Shown here piece by piece: positions 33,889 through 43,600 of a DNA stretch of 64,000 bases. The notes beneath the pieces are model-generated. The model ran no database searches and was not told the DNA's origin. It was given only the letters and a program-made list of their open reading frames with translations. A program made the position numbers and the translations under genes. Numbering within the stretch: position 1 is the stretch's first letter; each line of letters begins with the position of its first letter. The DNA comes from Chitinimonas_A lacunae (GTDB lineage Bacteria; Pseudomonadota; Gammaproteobacteria; Burkholderiales; Chitinimonadaceae): the NCBI RefSeq assembly GCF_042650885.1, contig NZ_JBHSBU010000001.1:3410001-3474000 (forward strand), given 5' to 3'.

Positions 33889-34458
33889 CTAGCGTTTGTC
33901 GGGGTCGCGCTGGCCGCCGGTGAGTTTCAGCCGGTCAGCGAACTCCAACACCTTCTGTACCTTGGCACCCAGTCGCATCAGGCCGATCACCGTTTCGGGC
34001 GACAGGCGCTGGACGTCATCGAGCCAGCCAGTCGTCAGTTCGATCAGCTCATACATCTGACGCATCCGCTCCTGGGCGATGCGGTCTTCTTCATCGTTGG
34101 CTTCTTCCATCAGTGCTTCGCGCAACAGCGACAGGGTCGGCTCGATTTCGCGCCGGCGCCGCTCCTCGATCAGCACGCGGAAGATTTCCCAGACGTCTTT
34201 CGGGGTTTCGTAGTAATCGCGCCGGTCGCCGGGCAGATGGACCAGCTTTACCAGTCGCCAGGCCAGCAGTTCCTTGATGCCGATGCCGACGTTGGAGCGC
34301 GAGAATTCGAGGGTTTCGACCAGCTCGTCGGCATTGAGCGGGCGGCCGGCGATATAGAGCAGGGCGTAGATCTGACCAACCGTGCGGTTGACCCCCCAAC
34401 GCGAACCCATCTCGCCGAAATGAAGGACAAAGCGTTCTGCAAGCGGTGAAAGTTTCAT
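33889..34458 (-). CDS. GbsR/MarR family transcriptional regulator
   Basis: A 189-residue winged-helix regulator of the GbsR family (COG1510). The N-terminal GEMGSRWGVNRTVGQIYALLYIAGRPLNADELVETLEFSRSNVGIGIKEL is the characteristic DNA-binding region, followed by an acidic helical C-terminus. The choline-sensing residues of Bacillus GbsR cannot be assumed. It is the first gene of the gbsR-cydP-cydA-cydB-cydX unit and probably controls it, including itself, through the inverted repeat at 34468-34485 just upstream of its start. Confidence 0.88.
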   Translation of the reverse strand: MKLSPLAERFVLHFGEMGSRWGVNRTVGQIYALLYIAGRPLNADELVETLEFSRSNVGIGIKELLAWRLVKLVHLPGDRRDYYETPKDVWEIFRVLIEERRRREIEPTLSLLREALMEEANDEEDRIAQERMRQMYELIELTTGWLDDVQRLSPETVIGLMRLGAKVQKVLEFADRLKLTGGQRDPDKR

Positions 34459-34467
34459 TTGCTGTAT

Positions 34468-34485
34468 TTCCAGTATTTTCTGGAA
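34468..34485. promoter_or_regulatory. Inverted repeat, candidate GbsR-type operator
   Basis: TTCCAG-TATTTT-CTGGAA is a perfect 6-bp dyad starting 10 bases upstream of the gbsR-like ATG. Its position next to the gene and the dyad symmetry fit an autoregulatory operator of a dimeric winged-helix protein. Binding by this protein is inferred. Confidence 0.55.
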
Positions 34486-34496
34486 GTTTAAGACGC

Positions 34497-34510
34497 TTGA
34501 TCCAGATCAA
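34497..34510. promoter_or_regulatory. FNR/ANR-type box upstream of the cytochrome bd operon
   Basis: TTGATCCAGATCAA matches the FNR consensus TTGAT-N4-ATCAA exactly. It lies about 39 bases before the first start codon of the operon. Oxygen control by FNR is usual for cytochrome bd genes. Its close spacing implies either activation of a very short-leader transcript or repression by blocking the promoter. Confidence 0.75.
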
Positions 34511-34874
34511 GCAAGTGCGATGTAAGGAAGAGAACGGCTGGCGTGGTGCTGAGAAATGGGCTAGCGGCTGCCAAGTAACGGTTTCTCCAGCTTTTTCGCC
34601 GATTCCGCCTCGACTTTCCCTCTGTTCTCCCGCCCTGAGTCACCCCAACCCAACCCTTGCTTCGCTTCTCTCTCGCACTTTTCGCTTCTCCTCTGACCTC
34701 ATCCACGACCGAAACGGACGCTTTGCTCAGCAACAAGACGGCCAACTTGCTGAGATTTCCCTTTGCCCGCTTTCAACCAACCCCTCCGCCACCCGACTGT
34801 CTCGGAAGAAGGCGATGGATGGGTTCGGGAAGAGGCGGTGGGGGAGGGGTTTGCCCCTGTTTTTCCCATCTGAT

Positions 34875-34908
34875 GTGGGGGGGAGGGGGGAGGGGGGAGA
34901 AGGGGGAC
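34875..34908 (+). other. G-rich polypurine tract, potential G-quadruplex
   Basis: Four runs of five to eight or so guanines separated by single A or AGAA form a 34-base tract of purines only. Such spacing is permissive for a G-quadruplex, or for triplex formation with the pyrimidine-rich neighbouring DNA. It lies in non-coding DNA. Confidence 0.65.
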
Positions 34909-34972
34909 ATCAAGGCTGGGACATAGCCTAAGAAAAAGGAGGCCTGACCAGACTCTGAAGACGACGTTTTTG

Positions 34973-35022
34973 TTATTTGTTAAGTATAAATACGGTATTC
35001 ATAAATATATCTTAACAAATAA
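34973..35022. repeat. 12-bp inverted repeat in AT-rich DNA
   Basis: TTATTTGTTAAG (34973-34984) and CTTAACAAATAA (35011-35022) are exact reverse complements, 26 bases apart, and the interval is itself rich in A/T with a small dyad (AAATACGGTATT). Could form a cruciform or a large hairpin, or carry regulator half-sites. Confidence 0.65.
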
Positions 35023-35282
35023 AAGAGAGGATAAACGCCCTGTCCGAGGCGCCACAGGCAAAGGAAGCAAGAATAATCCTTTTTAAAAACATTGGCTTGC
35101 GTGAATGTGCCGGGCATGTGGCAAAGGGAGGGCCGGGAAACGGAGTTCCTGGAGCGCAAGTGAAGTAGCCCTGGCTGCGAGTGAGCCTTTAACTGAGGAC
35201 GGTCTTATTGAAGTTTAGGAGGCTAGCCTTTAATAAGGGACAGCCTTAATAAAGGTTGTGAGGAAAGGGAAGGATCACACCC

Positions 35283-35969
35283 CTACCAAGCAAAGTAACG
35301 GTCGCCTTCGCGCTTGAGGAAGGCGCGTTGTTCGCGCCAGTCGGGGCAGGCTGATTCGACCAGGGTCCAGAAGCGGTCGGAATGGTTCAGCTCTTCAAGG
35401 TGGCACAGCTCGTGGATCACCACATAGTCGATCACCGAGGGCGGCGCCTGCATCAGCCGCCAATTCAGCCGGACCACGCCTTGCGCCGTACAGCTGCCCC
35501 AGCGTTTCTGGGCATGGGACAGCGCCAGCGACTGCGGCGTCAGGCCGATCCGGGCCGACCAGTGCGCCACGCGCGCTGCGAAATGGCGCCGGGCCTCGCG
35601 CTGCATCAGCCGGGTCAATGCCGCAGCCGGGTCCTGGCCCTGCGGCAGCACCACGGCGTCGGGTTCGACGATCAGGCGGCCGACTTCATGACGGATAGGC
35701 AGCGAGTGGCCCAGCCAGTCGATCCGGCCGCCATCGGCCAGGGAGGGTGGCGGCGGGGCCTTGGTGTGGTAGAGGTCGAGCTTGCTGACGATCCAGCTCG
35801 CCTTGCGTTGCAGAATCGGTTCGAGATGATCGAGCGGGAAGCGGGCCGGCAGGCGGATGGTCAGACCGCTGGCGTCGATGCGCAGACCCACCGAGCGCCG
35901 TCTGGCGCTGCGGCGGATCTGGTAGTCGATGGTGCGTCCTTCGAGGACGGCGCGGCCGGCGGCAGACAT
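35283..35969 (-). CDS. ygjP: YgjP/SprT-type metal-dependent hydrolase (M48-like)
   Basis: A 228-residue protein of the YgjP/DUF45 group. The metal site is HELCH at 186-190 with a third histidine in LNHS (H196). Upstream, RRSVGLRI at about 25-31 and KRWGSC at about 155-160 are the family motifs. E. coli YgjP has been described as a UTP pyrophosphatase, whereas others are annotated as peptidases; the activity here is not certain. It starts 5 bases after gmhB ends, so the two are an operon. Confidence 0.9.
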   Translation of the reverse strand: MSAAGRAVLEGRTIDYQIRRSARRRSVGLRIDASGLTIRLPARFPLDHLEPILQRKASWIVSKLDLYHTKAPPPPSLADGGRIDWLGHSLPIRHEVGRLIVEPDAVVLPQGQDPAAALTRLMQREARRHFAARVAHWSARIGLTPQSLALSHAQKRWGSCTAQGVVRLNWRLMQAPPSVIDYVVIHELCHLEELNHSDRFWTLVESACPDWREQRAFLKREGDRYFAW

Positions 35970-35973
35970 GGCG

Positions 35974-36540
35974 TTAACAGCGGCTTTCGGCCCGATCGGC
36001 CTCGTCTTGTTCGATCAGCAGTTCCGCCGCTTCGGCCAGATCGGCCACGATGCGCGTGCCAGGCGGCAGGCCGCCTGCTGCAAGCGTTTTCTCGCCCTTG
36101 CCGCTGCGCACCAGCACCGGCTGGGCACCGACGGCGGCGGCGGCTTGCAGGTCGCGCAGGCTGTCGCCGACCACCGGGGTCTCGTTGAGGCTGACATCGA
36201 AACGCTGGGCGATGTCGCGATACATGCCCGGTTCGGGTTTGCGGCAGCCGCACTGCATCGATGCGGTGTGCGGGCAGAAGAAGATGGCATCGACCCGGCC
36301 ACCGACCCGGGCCAGTAACCGATGCATCTTGTCGTGCATGGCATTGAGTTCGGCCATGCCGAAAAAGCCCCGGCCAAGGCCGGATTGATTGCTGGCTACC
36401 ACCACCCGGAAACCGGCGTGGTTGAGCTTGGCGATTGCCTCCAGGCTGCCGTTGATCGGCACCCATTCGGCCGCGTTTTTCACGAAATCGTCGCGATCGT
36501 GGTTGATCACGCCGTCGCGGTCGAGAATCACGAGTTTCAT
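35974..36540 (-). CDS. gmhB: D-glycero-beta-D-manno-heptose-1,7-bisphosphate 7-phosphatase
   Basis: A 188-residue HAD phosphatase in ADP-heptose synthesis for the lipopolysaccharide core. The nucleophile motif is DRDGVIN at 7-13 (D7, D9), with SNQSG at 50-54, and the zinc-binding loop CPH...CGC is seen at C89, H91, C97 and C99, followed by RKPEPGM. The start MKLVILDRDG is chosen; the upstream extension is not family-like. It lies upstream of ygjP and about 400 bases downstream of glyS. Confidence 0.94.
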   Translation of the reverse strand: MKLVILDRDGVINHDRDDFVKNAAEWVPINGSLEAIAKLNHAGFRVVVASNQSGLGRGFFGMAELNAMHDKMHRLLARVGGRVDAIFFCPHTASMQCGCRKPEPGMYRDIAQRFDVSLNETPVVGDSLRDLQAAAAVGAQPVLVRSGKGEKTLAAGGLPPGTRIVADLAEAAELLIEQDEADRAESRC

Positions 36541-36945
36541 GACATGGCGCCAGAAAAAGTGAAGGCGGGAAGGCATCCCGGCCAACCACACGACCCGGGT
36601 GGCCGGGTCGCGACTCGATAGGATTTGCCTAAATCTCCTACAAAACACTCATAGGCTTTCAACGCAGAGACACCTCAGGCGCTGACAAGCCCTCTCCATC
36701 CTATGCGAGTCAGGAAGAAGCAATAAGCCTATCTGGCGCTCCAGGCCGCAAGGGCCAAAGCACCAGATAACCTACGAATCTTCCATAGTTTATTTATTGA
36801 TTTTCTTGATTGGTGCCGCCACGCTGGCGTTCAGGCACGCCGACCTCGCCGGGGAATCCGTCGGCCCGTGCCGCAAATGGTCGGGTATGTCAGAGACGCC
36901 CTGCGCTGTGGCGGCCCTGAACGCCAGGTCCAGGGCAAATCGGTA
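36541..36945. other. Intergenic region between glyS and gmhB
   Basis: About 405 bases with no supported gene. Around 36,785-36,820 the DNA is AT-rich and includes TTTTCTTGATTGGTGCC, a faint echo of the dispersed TCTTGC motif. It probably carries the gmhB promoter. In many betaproteobacteria glyS, gmhB and an acyltransferase follow each other closely; no acyltransferase is found in this gap. Confidence 0.4.
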
Positions 36946-39024
36946 TTACTCGGCCAGCAGCGAGATATCCGCCACCCGGTTCATCAGCCGGCTGAGCTGC
37001 TCGAGCAGGGCCAGCCGGTTGGCGCGCACGGCCGGGTCTTCGGCCATCACCATCACATGGTCGAAGAAGGCATCGACCGGCGTCTTCAGGCTGGCGAGCT
37101 TCTTGAGCGCGCTGGTGTAGTCGCGCTGATCGAAAGCGGCCTCGACCGGGGTTTTCAGATCGAGCAGGGCGCCATGAAGCGCCCGCTCGGCGTCTTCGCT
37201 CAGCAGGGCGGCATTGAGCGTCGGTAGCGCGGTCTCGGTCTTTTTGAGGATATTGCGGATGCGCTTGTTGGCAGAAGCCAGCGATGCCGCCTCGGGCAGC
37301 GCCTTGAATTCGGCCACGGCGGCGAGCCGCTCGCCCAGGTCGTCAAGCCGGCCCGGCCGCTCGGCCAGCACCGCTTCGACATCGGCCTGCGGATAGTCGG
37401 CCGCCAGCAGATGCTTCAGCCGTTCCTGCATAAAGCCGAACACGCCCTCGACCGTGCCTGCAGCGACCACCCCGGCCGGGAAGGTCTGGGCAGCCCGCTC
37501 GAGCAGGGCGCGCAGATCGAGCGGCAGACGGGCTTCGAGCAGGATGCGCAGCACGCCCAGCGCCGTGCGGCGCAGCGCAAACGGGTCCTTGTCACCGGTC
37601 GGGATCATGCCGATGCCCCAGATGCCGACCAGCGTTTCCAGCTTGTCGGCCAGCGACACGGCCTGGGCCACGGCGCCTTCGGGCAGACTGTCGCCGGCAA
37701 AGCGCGGGTGGTAATGGGCTTCGATCGCGGCGGCTACCGTGGCGTCCTCGCCGTCGAGGCGGGCGTAGTAGGTGCCCATGATGCCCTGGAGTTCCGGGAA
37801 TTCCCCGACCATGTCGCTGACCAGATCGGCCTTGGCCAGATGGGCGGCACGGCTGGCCAGTGCCGTGTCGGCGCCCAGTTCATGGGCGACGGCGGCGGCG
37901 ATGACTTCGAGCCGGCCGATCCGTTCGAGCTGGGTGCCGATCTTGTTGTGGTAGACCACCTGGCCCAGCCGGGGCACACGGCTGTCGAGCCGCTGCTTCT
38001 GGTCCTGCTGATAGAAAAAGCGGGCATCGGACAGCCGGGCGCGCAGCACGCGGCCGTTGCCGTGGATGATCGGCGTGGGGTCGGCCGTCTCGAGGTTGGA
38101 GACGATCAGATAACGGTGGGTCAGCTTGCCTTGCCGATCGAGCAGCGGGAAATACTTCTGGTTCTGCTGCATGGTCAGGATCAGGCATTCCTGCGGCACT
38201 TCGAGGAATTCGGGCTCGAATTCGCCTTCGAGCACCACGGGCCATTCGACCAGCGCCGTCACTTCATCGATCAGGGCGTCGTCGCCAGCGATCGTGGCCT
38301 CACGGCGGGCGGCCATCTCGGCCAGGCGGCTGGCGATCAGGGCACGCCGTTCGGTGAAGCTCGCCACCACGCGGCCGACTTCCCGCAGCCGTGCGGCGTA
38401 CTGGTCGGCATGGGCGATCTCGACCGGGCCTTGCGACAGGAAACGATGACCACCGGTCTGGCGGCCGGCGCGGAAACCGAGCAGTTCGACCTCGATCACC
38501 TGGTCGCCCCACAGGGCGATCAGGCCATGGACCGGACGGATAAACTGCCCGTCGCGGTCGCCCCAGCGCATCATCTTGGGTGCCGGCAGGCGCTTGATCG
38601 CCTCGTGCAGCACCGTGCCCAGATGCTGGGCCAGCGGCTCACCGGCCTTGTCGGCGCGGAAGACGAACACTTCCTGCTTGCCGTCGGAGCCACGCTCCAA
38701 CTGGTCGAGCTGGTCGGGGCCAAGGCCATTGCTGCGGGCAAAGCCCAGCAGGGCCGGGGTGGGCTGGCCGTCCTTGAAGCCGGCGGCGACCGCCGGGCCT
38801 TTCTTCTCGATCACCCGGTCGGGCTGGCGGGCGGCAACGCCGGCCACGCTGACCGCCAGCCGGCGCGGGCTGGCGTATTCGGTGACGGCGGCGTCACTGG
38901 CGGCAAAGCCCAGTTTCTTCAGGTCGTCGGCGATCGATTGGGCGAACGCGGCGGCCAGGCGCGGCAGCGCCTTGGGCGGCAATTCTTCGGTGAATAGTTC
39001 GATCAGTAGGGTCTGGGTGGTCAT
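36946..39024 (-). CDS. glyS: Glycyl-tRNA synthetase beta subunit
   Basis: A 692-residue beta chain of the heterotetrameric (alpha2-beta2) bacterial glycyl-tRNA synthetase. N-terminal LLIELFTEELPPKALPRL is the family hallmark, and the C-terminal part has the HD-like and anticodon-binding (DALR-like) regions. Usual length (about 690). It charges tRNA-Gly together with GlyQ. It is separated from glyQ by a lipoprotein gene but in the same orientation, with gaps of 43 and 10 bases, so one transcript is likely. Confidence 0.97.
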   Translation of the reverse strand: MTTQTLLIELFTEELPPKALPRLAAAFAQSIADDLKKLGFAASDAAVTEYASPRRLAVSVAGVAARQPDRVIEKKGPAVAAGFKDGQPTPALLGFARSNGLGPDQLDQLERGSDGKQEVFVFRADKAGEPLAQHLGTVLHEAIKRLPAPKMMRWGDRDGQFIRPVHGLIALWGDQVIEVELLGFRAGRQTGGHRFLSQGPVEIAHADQYAARLREVGRVVASFTERRALIASRLAEMAARREATIAGDDALIDEVTALVEWPVVLEGEFEPEFLEVPQECLILTMQQNQKYFPLLDRQGKLTHRYLIVSNLETADPTPIIHGNGRVLRARLSDARFFYQQDQKQRLDSRVPRLGQVVYHNKIGTQLERIGRLEVIAAAVAHELGADTALASRAAHLAKADLVSDMVGEFPELQGIMGTYYARLDGEDATVAAAIEAHYHPRFAGDSLPEGAVAQAVSLADKLETLVGIWGIGMIPTGDKDPFALRRTALGVLRILLEARLPLDLRALLERAAQTFPAGVVAAGTVEGVFGFMQERLKHLLAADYPQADVEAVLAERPGRLDDLGERLAAVAEFKALPEAASLASANKRIRNILKKTETALPTLNAALLSEDAERALHGALLDLKTPVEAAFDQRDYTSALKKLASLKTPVDAFFDHVMVMAEDPAVRANRLALLEQLSRLMNRVADISLLAE

Positions 39025-39067
39025 CGCAGGCTGGTTTCGTAACTTTGTTCAGGGGCGGACAGCGCAC

Positions 39068-39541
39068 TCAGCGCGCAGCGGCTTCCTTGTCGCGGGCGAT
39101 CTTGCACACCTGGTAGACGAAGTTCTGCAAGTAGTTCTGCTGGGCGGTGGCCGGCTGGAATTCCCACTGATAGCCGGGCACATCGCGACGCATCACTTCG
39201 TCATCCTCATGGTCGTGCAGCTCGATGGCGATACCGGCGGCGCTCGATTTGGCGCAATCGACGGCAAAGCGGCTGTACTCCTTGCGGTAGGTGTCGCCTT
39301 CCTTGTTTTCCTGGTCCTTCTTGAACTCGCGCAATACCCAGACGTAGACATAGCTGTCGTCACCCGAGACATCTTCATGGCCGATCGAATTCCAATCGAC
39401 CTTGACGTCGTAGTCGGGCATCTGGCCGAACAGCCGCCAGTCGGGTTTGTCGGGCACGGGCTCTGGGTCGCTGGCGTTGGCGTCGAACTTCTTGCAGGCC
39501 GACAGTGCCAGACAGAGCGCGAGCGGAAGGAGCCATTTCAT
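39068..39541 (-). CDS. Lipoprotein of unknown function between glyQ and glyS
   Basis: A 157-residue protein with a lipoprotein signal: MKWLLPLALCLALSAC, lipobox LSAC with the acylated cysteine at residue 16. The mature part is acidic with a WEF-type beta-rich central region (residues 45-130), no cysteine pairs apart from C16 and two others near 95 and 145, and no recognised enzyme motif. It is placed inside the glycyl-tRNA synthetase operon, 10 bases after glyQ, a position where Neisseriales-like genomes often carry an uncharacterised lipoprotein. I do not recognise the family. Confidence 0.75.
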   Translation of the reverse strand: MKWLLPLALCLALSACKKFDANASDPEPVPDKPDWRLFGQMPDYDVKVDWNSIGHEDVSGDDSYVYVWVLREFKKDQENKEGDTYRKEYSRFAVDCAKSSAAGIAIELHDHEDDEVMRRDVPGYQWEFQPATAQQNYLQNFVYQVCKIARDKEAAAR

Positions 39542-39551
39542 GGGCGAAGCC

Positions 39552-40445
39552 TTATTGGGCCTTGGCGCACATCGGGAAGCCAAGCGCCTCGCGGGCATCG
39601 TGGTAGGCCTGGGCCACCTGCCGTGCCAGCTGGCGGATGCGTCCGATATAGGCGGCACGCTCAGTCACTGAGATCGCGCCGCGCGCGTCGAGCAGGTTGA
39701 AGGTATGGGCCGCCTTGAGCAGCATTTCGTAGCCCGGCAGTGCCAGACCGGCGTCGATCAGGCGCTGCGATTCGGCTTCGAAACCGTTGAACTGGCCCAG
39801 CAGGAAGTCGACATTGGAATGCTCGAAGTTGTACTTCGACTGTTCGACCTCGTTTTGATGGTAGACGTCGCCGTAGGTGACGCGCCGGCCATCGGGGGTC
39901 TGCACCCAGGTCAGCTCGTACAGGTTCTCGACGCCCTGTAGATACATGGCCAGCCGTTCCAGGCCGTAGGTGATCTCACCCAGTACCGGTTTGCAATCGA
40001 GACCGCCGACTTGCTGGAAATAGGTGAACTGGGTGACTTCCATGCCATTGAGCCAGACTTCCCAACCCAGGCCCCAGGCACCCAGCGTGGGGTTTTCCCA
40101 GTCGTCCTCGACAAAGCGGATATCGTGCACGGTCGGGTCGATGCCGAGTTCGCGCAGCGAGTCGAGGTAGAGATCCTGGATATTGTCGGGACTGGGTTTG
40201 AGCACCACCTGGAATTGATAGTAGTGCTGGAGTCGGTTGGGGTTTTCGCCGTAGCGGCCGTCCTTGGGGCGGCGCGAGGGCTGGACATAGGCGGCGTTCC
40301 ACGGTTCCGGGCCGATGGCGCGCAGGAAGGTGGCGGTATGCGAGGTGCCGGCGCCCATCTCCATATCGTAGGGCTGGAGCAGGGCGCAGCCTTGGCGGCC
40401 CCAGTAGTTCTGCAGCTTGAGAATGATGTCCTGGAAGGTCAGCAT
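39552..40445 (-). CDS. glyQ: Glycyl-tRNA synthetase alpha subunit
   Basis: A 297-residue class II catalytic subunit. The start MLTFQDIILKLQNYWGRQGC and following QPYDMEMGAGTSHTATFLRAIGPEPW are invariant features of GlyQ. Further motifs include RYGENPNRLQHYYQFQV and GLERLAMYLQG. It forms the glycyl-adenylate; beta adds tRNA binding. First gene of the glyQ-lipoprotein-glyS unit, divergent from recC. Confidence 0.98.
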   Translation of the reverse strand: MLTFQDIILKLQNYWGRQGCALLQPYDMEMGAGTSHTATFLRAIGPEPWNAAYVQPSRRPKDGRYGENPNRLQHYYQFQVVLKPSPDNIQDLYLDSLRELGIDPTVHDIRFVEDDWENPTLGAWGLGWEVWLNGMEVTQFTYFQQVGGLDCKPVLGEITYGLERLAMYLQGVENLYELTWVQTPDGRRVTYGDVYHQNEVEQSKYNFEHSNVDFLLGQFNGFEAESQRLIDAGLALPGYEMLLKAAHTFNLLDARGAISVTERAAYIGRIRQLARQVAQAYHDAREALGFPMCAKAQ

Positions 40446-40612
40446 CGGGACGGGTCTGATTCGTTGATTAAGGCCTGGATTCTACTGACTTTCGGCGGGT
40501 GCACCAATCGGACGGCCGTCCCGTTGCCGCCCGTCCGGCGACAGGCGCTGCCGGTGCGCCAATCGGAGCGCGGCTGTCGCATAATCGCGGCTCTGCCACC
40601 TTGGGCTGCACC

Positions 40613-43600
40613 GTGCTGCATCTTTACCAATCCGACCGTCTTGAGCATCTGGCCGAGCTGTTATCGGCCGTGTTGGCCGTACCGCCGTCCGATCCCTTCT
40701 GTCCCGAGACGGTGATCGTCCAGGCCAAGGGCATGGGACGCTGGCTGACGCTCAAGCTGGCCCAGCGTTTCGGGGTATGCGCCAATGTCGAATTCCCGCT
40801 GCCCGCCTCGTTTCTGTGGGACCTGATCGAGACCGCCCTGGGTCGCCAGCCGCGCCGGGGCGGTTTCAGTCCCGATGCGCTGGCCTGGCGGATTTTCCAC
40901 CGCCTGGCCGCCACCCCGCCGCGCGGACTCGCACCCTATCTGGCCGAAGGCGATGAGCGGCGGCGCTGGCGGCTGGCGCGGCGGATTGCCGATATCTTCG
41001 ACCAGTATCTGGTGTACCGGCCCGACTGGCTGACCGACTGGGAACGCGGCCAGTTGCTCGAACTCGGGCGCGACGAGCATTGGCAGGCCGAACTATGGTG
41101 CGAGCTGGCGCACGATCGCAGCGGGCCGCACCGTGCCGATCTGCTGAACCGGCTGGTGGCCCGCCTGAACGATCCGGCCCCGCTGCCCTTGCCCGACCGC
41201 ATCGTGGTGTTCGGCGTGTCCTCGCTGCCGCCAGCGCTGATGACGGTATTGGAGGCGCTGTCCGGCCGGCTCGATGTCTGTCTGTTCGCCCTCAACCCCT
41301 GCCGCGAATACTGGGGTGATCTGGCCGACCAGGCCACCGTGGCCCGGCATGCCGAGGAAGCCGACAGCCTGTTCCTCAATGTCGGCCATCCGCTGCTGGC
41401 CGCCTGGGGCAAGCACGGCCGGGTGTTCTTCGACCAGCTCAGCAACCACGACCGTCTGGTCAATCTGTTCAGCGACGACGAGCAGCTCGACGAGAGCCGC
41501 CTGCTGACGGCCTTGCAGGCCGACATCCTGCGCCTGAAAACGCCGGATTCGCCCCGTCCGCTGGCCGACGACGATCACTCCCTGCAAGTCCATGTCTGCC
41601 ACAGCCCGCTGCGGCAGGTCGAAGCGCTCAAAGATGCGCTGCTCGCCCGTTTCGATGCCGACCCGACGCTGGAGCCCGACGATGTGGTGGTGCTGTGTCC
41701 CAATATCGAAATCTTTGCGCCCTATATCGATGCGGTGTTCGGCCCGCGCGAGGGTGAACCGGCGGTGCCTTATGCCGTGGCTGACCGGGGCGGGCTGGCG
41801 GCCCTGCCGCTGATTGCCGGCTGGCTCGATGCGCTGCGGCTGGGCGAGCGCGAGTGGAGCGTGGAGCGGGTATTGGCGCTGCTGGAATTGCCTGCGCTGG
41901 CACGCCGCTTCGAACTCGATGAGCATGCGCTCGAAGCGATCCGCGACTGGACGGGCCGCGCCGGCGTGCGGCGTGGCTTGAGCGGCGACGAATACGGCTG
42001 GCAGGCGGGCCTGGGCCGGCTGTGGCTCGGCGCGCTGGCCCCGGCGGTCAGTGCCGGCGGGGCGTTGCCGCTGTTTGCCGATCTCTATCCGACGGGCGAC
42101 CTCGATCTCGCCATGGGCGAGCGCGTGGCGGCACTGTCGGCGGCGGTCGATGCGCTGTCCGGGCTGGCCGCGCTGCTGCAAACACCCCGACCGCTGGCCG
42201 AGTGGGCAGCCTTGCTGGCGACTTCACTGGGCGAGCTGTTCGACCCCGATACCGAAGAAGCCGTGGCGCTCGATGCGGTCTACCGGGCGCTGACCGATCT
42301 GGCCGAATTGCAGCGATTGAGCGGTATCGATGCCCCGATCGGCTTTGCCCCGATCCTCGACTGGCTCGAAGAGGCGCTCCAGGCGCCTTCGGGTGCCGGG
42401 GGCTTTCTGACTGGTGGCGTCACCTTCGCCCAACTGGTGCCGATGCGCAATCTGCCGTTCCGGGTGGTGGCGGTGCTGGGCCTTGAAGATGGCGCCTTCC
42501 CGCGCGAGCGCGATCTCGATGGCTTTGACCTGATCGCCTGCCATCCCCGCCGTGGCGACCGTTCGCGCCGGCTCGACGAGCGCTGGCTGTTTCTGGAGAC
42601 CCTGATGGCGGCGCGCGACGCGCTGCTGGTGTTCTATACCGGGCGCGATCCGCGCAGCGACAACGAATTGCTGCCATCGACCGTGGTGTCCGACTTGCTC
42701 GATACGGTCGAGCGCTGCTGGGTCGGCAGCGACGGTTCGTCGGTACGCGAACGCATCGTGCGGCAACACAGCCTGCAACCGTTCTCGCCGCAGCGCTTCG
42801 AGGCCGGCAGCTATGCCGCGCCGTGGCTCGGTGCGGCGCAATTGGTCGGGTTGGGTGACGACAAGCCCCCACCGTTTGCCGCCACGCCGCTGGCGGCCGA
42901 GGCGCCGTCCGATATCGAGCTGGCCGATCTGCTGGCGTTTGTGCGCGACCCCTCGCGCTGGTTTCTGCGTCGCCTGGGCATCCGTTTCGAGCGTGCCGCG
43001 CCTGATCTGCCCAACCGTGAACCTTATGCGCTGGGTCGGCATGAGGAAAAGGCACTGCTGGCGCTGGCGGGCGATCTGGCCGACGACGCCGCCGCGCTGG
43101 CCCAGCTTGGCCGCGCCTCGGGCCATCTGCCGCGCGGGGCGATCGGTCGGGCCTGGGCAGCGCGCCAGGCGGCTCAATATGCACCGTTGCTGGCGGCCTG
43201 GCGTCCGCTGGCTGCCCAGCCACGGGCGCCGCTGGCGGTCGATCTGGCGCTGGGGCGCTGGAGCGTGAACGGCCGCCTGCCCCAGGTCGGCAGCGACGGC
43301 CTCGCTTATCGCTTCGACGGTAAATTCGACAACAGCCCGCGCGAGTACGCGCTGGCCTGGCTGCGCCATCTGGTGCTGTGCGCCCAGGCGCCCGAGGGGA
43401 TCGACCGCCGCACCACGGTGCTGGCCTTCGACGCCACCGTGACCTTCGAGCCGGTGGACAGCGCCCATCACCATCTGCGCGATTGGCTGGAAATCTACTA
43501 CGCCGCCCATCGCCAGCCGCCCCCGCTCTTCCCCAAGACCAGCCTTGCCTACGCCGAAACCCTGCGCCGCCATGCCGACCGCCCCGACGCCGTGGCCCTG

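Larger units (their letters stand above)
34511..35282. other. Gene-free region upstream of the cytochrome bd operon
   Basis: About 770 bases without a supported gene. From 34,560 to 34,860 the plus strand is strongly pyrimidine-rich. At 34875-34908 it changes to an uninterrupted purine/G tract. From 34,960 it becomes AT-rich with a 12-bp inverted repeat at 34973-35022. A further imperfect dyad is near 35229-35258 (CCTTTAATAAGG and CCTTAATAAAGG). The frames here have strongly biased composition and are not called. Confidence 0.55.

Noticed and set aside
34446..34931. Open frames of 85-161 codons in the pyrimidine-rich region upstream of the cytochrome bd operon
   Set aside because: Residue content is dominated by Ser, Pro, Leu and Gly from strand-biased composition. 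No start signals and no known domain.
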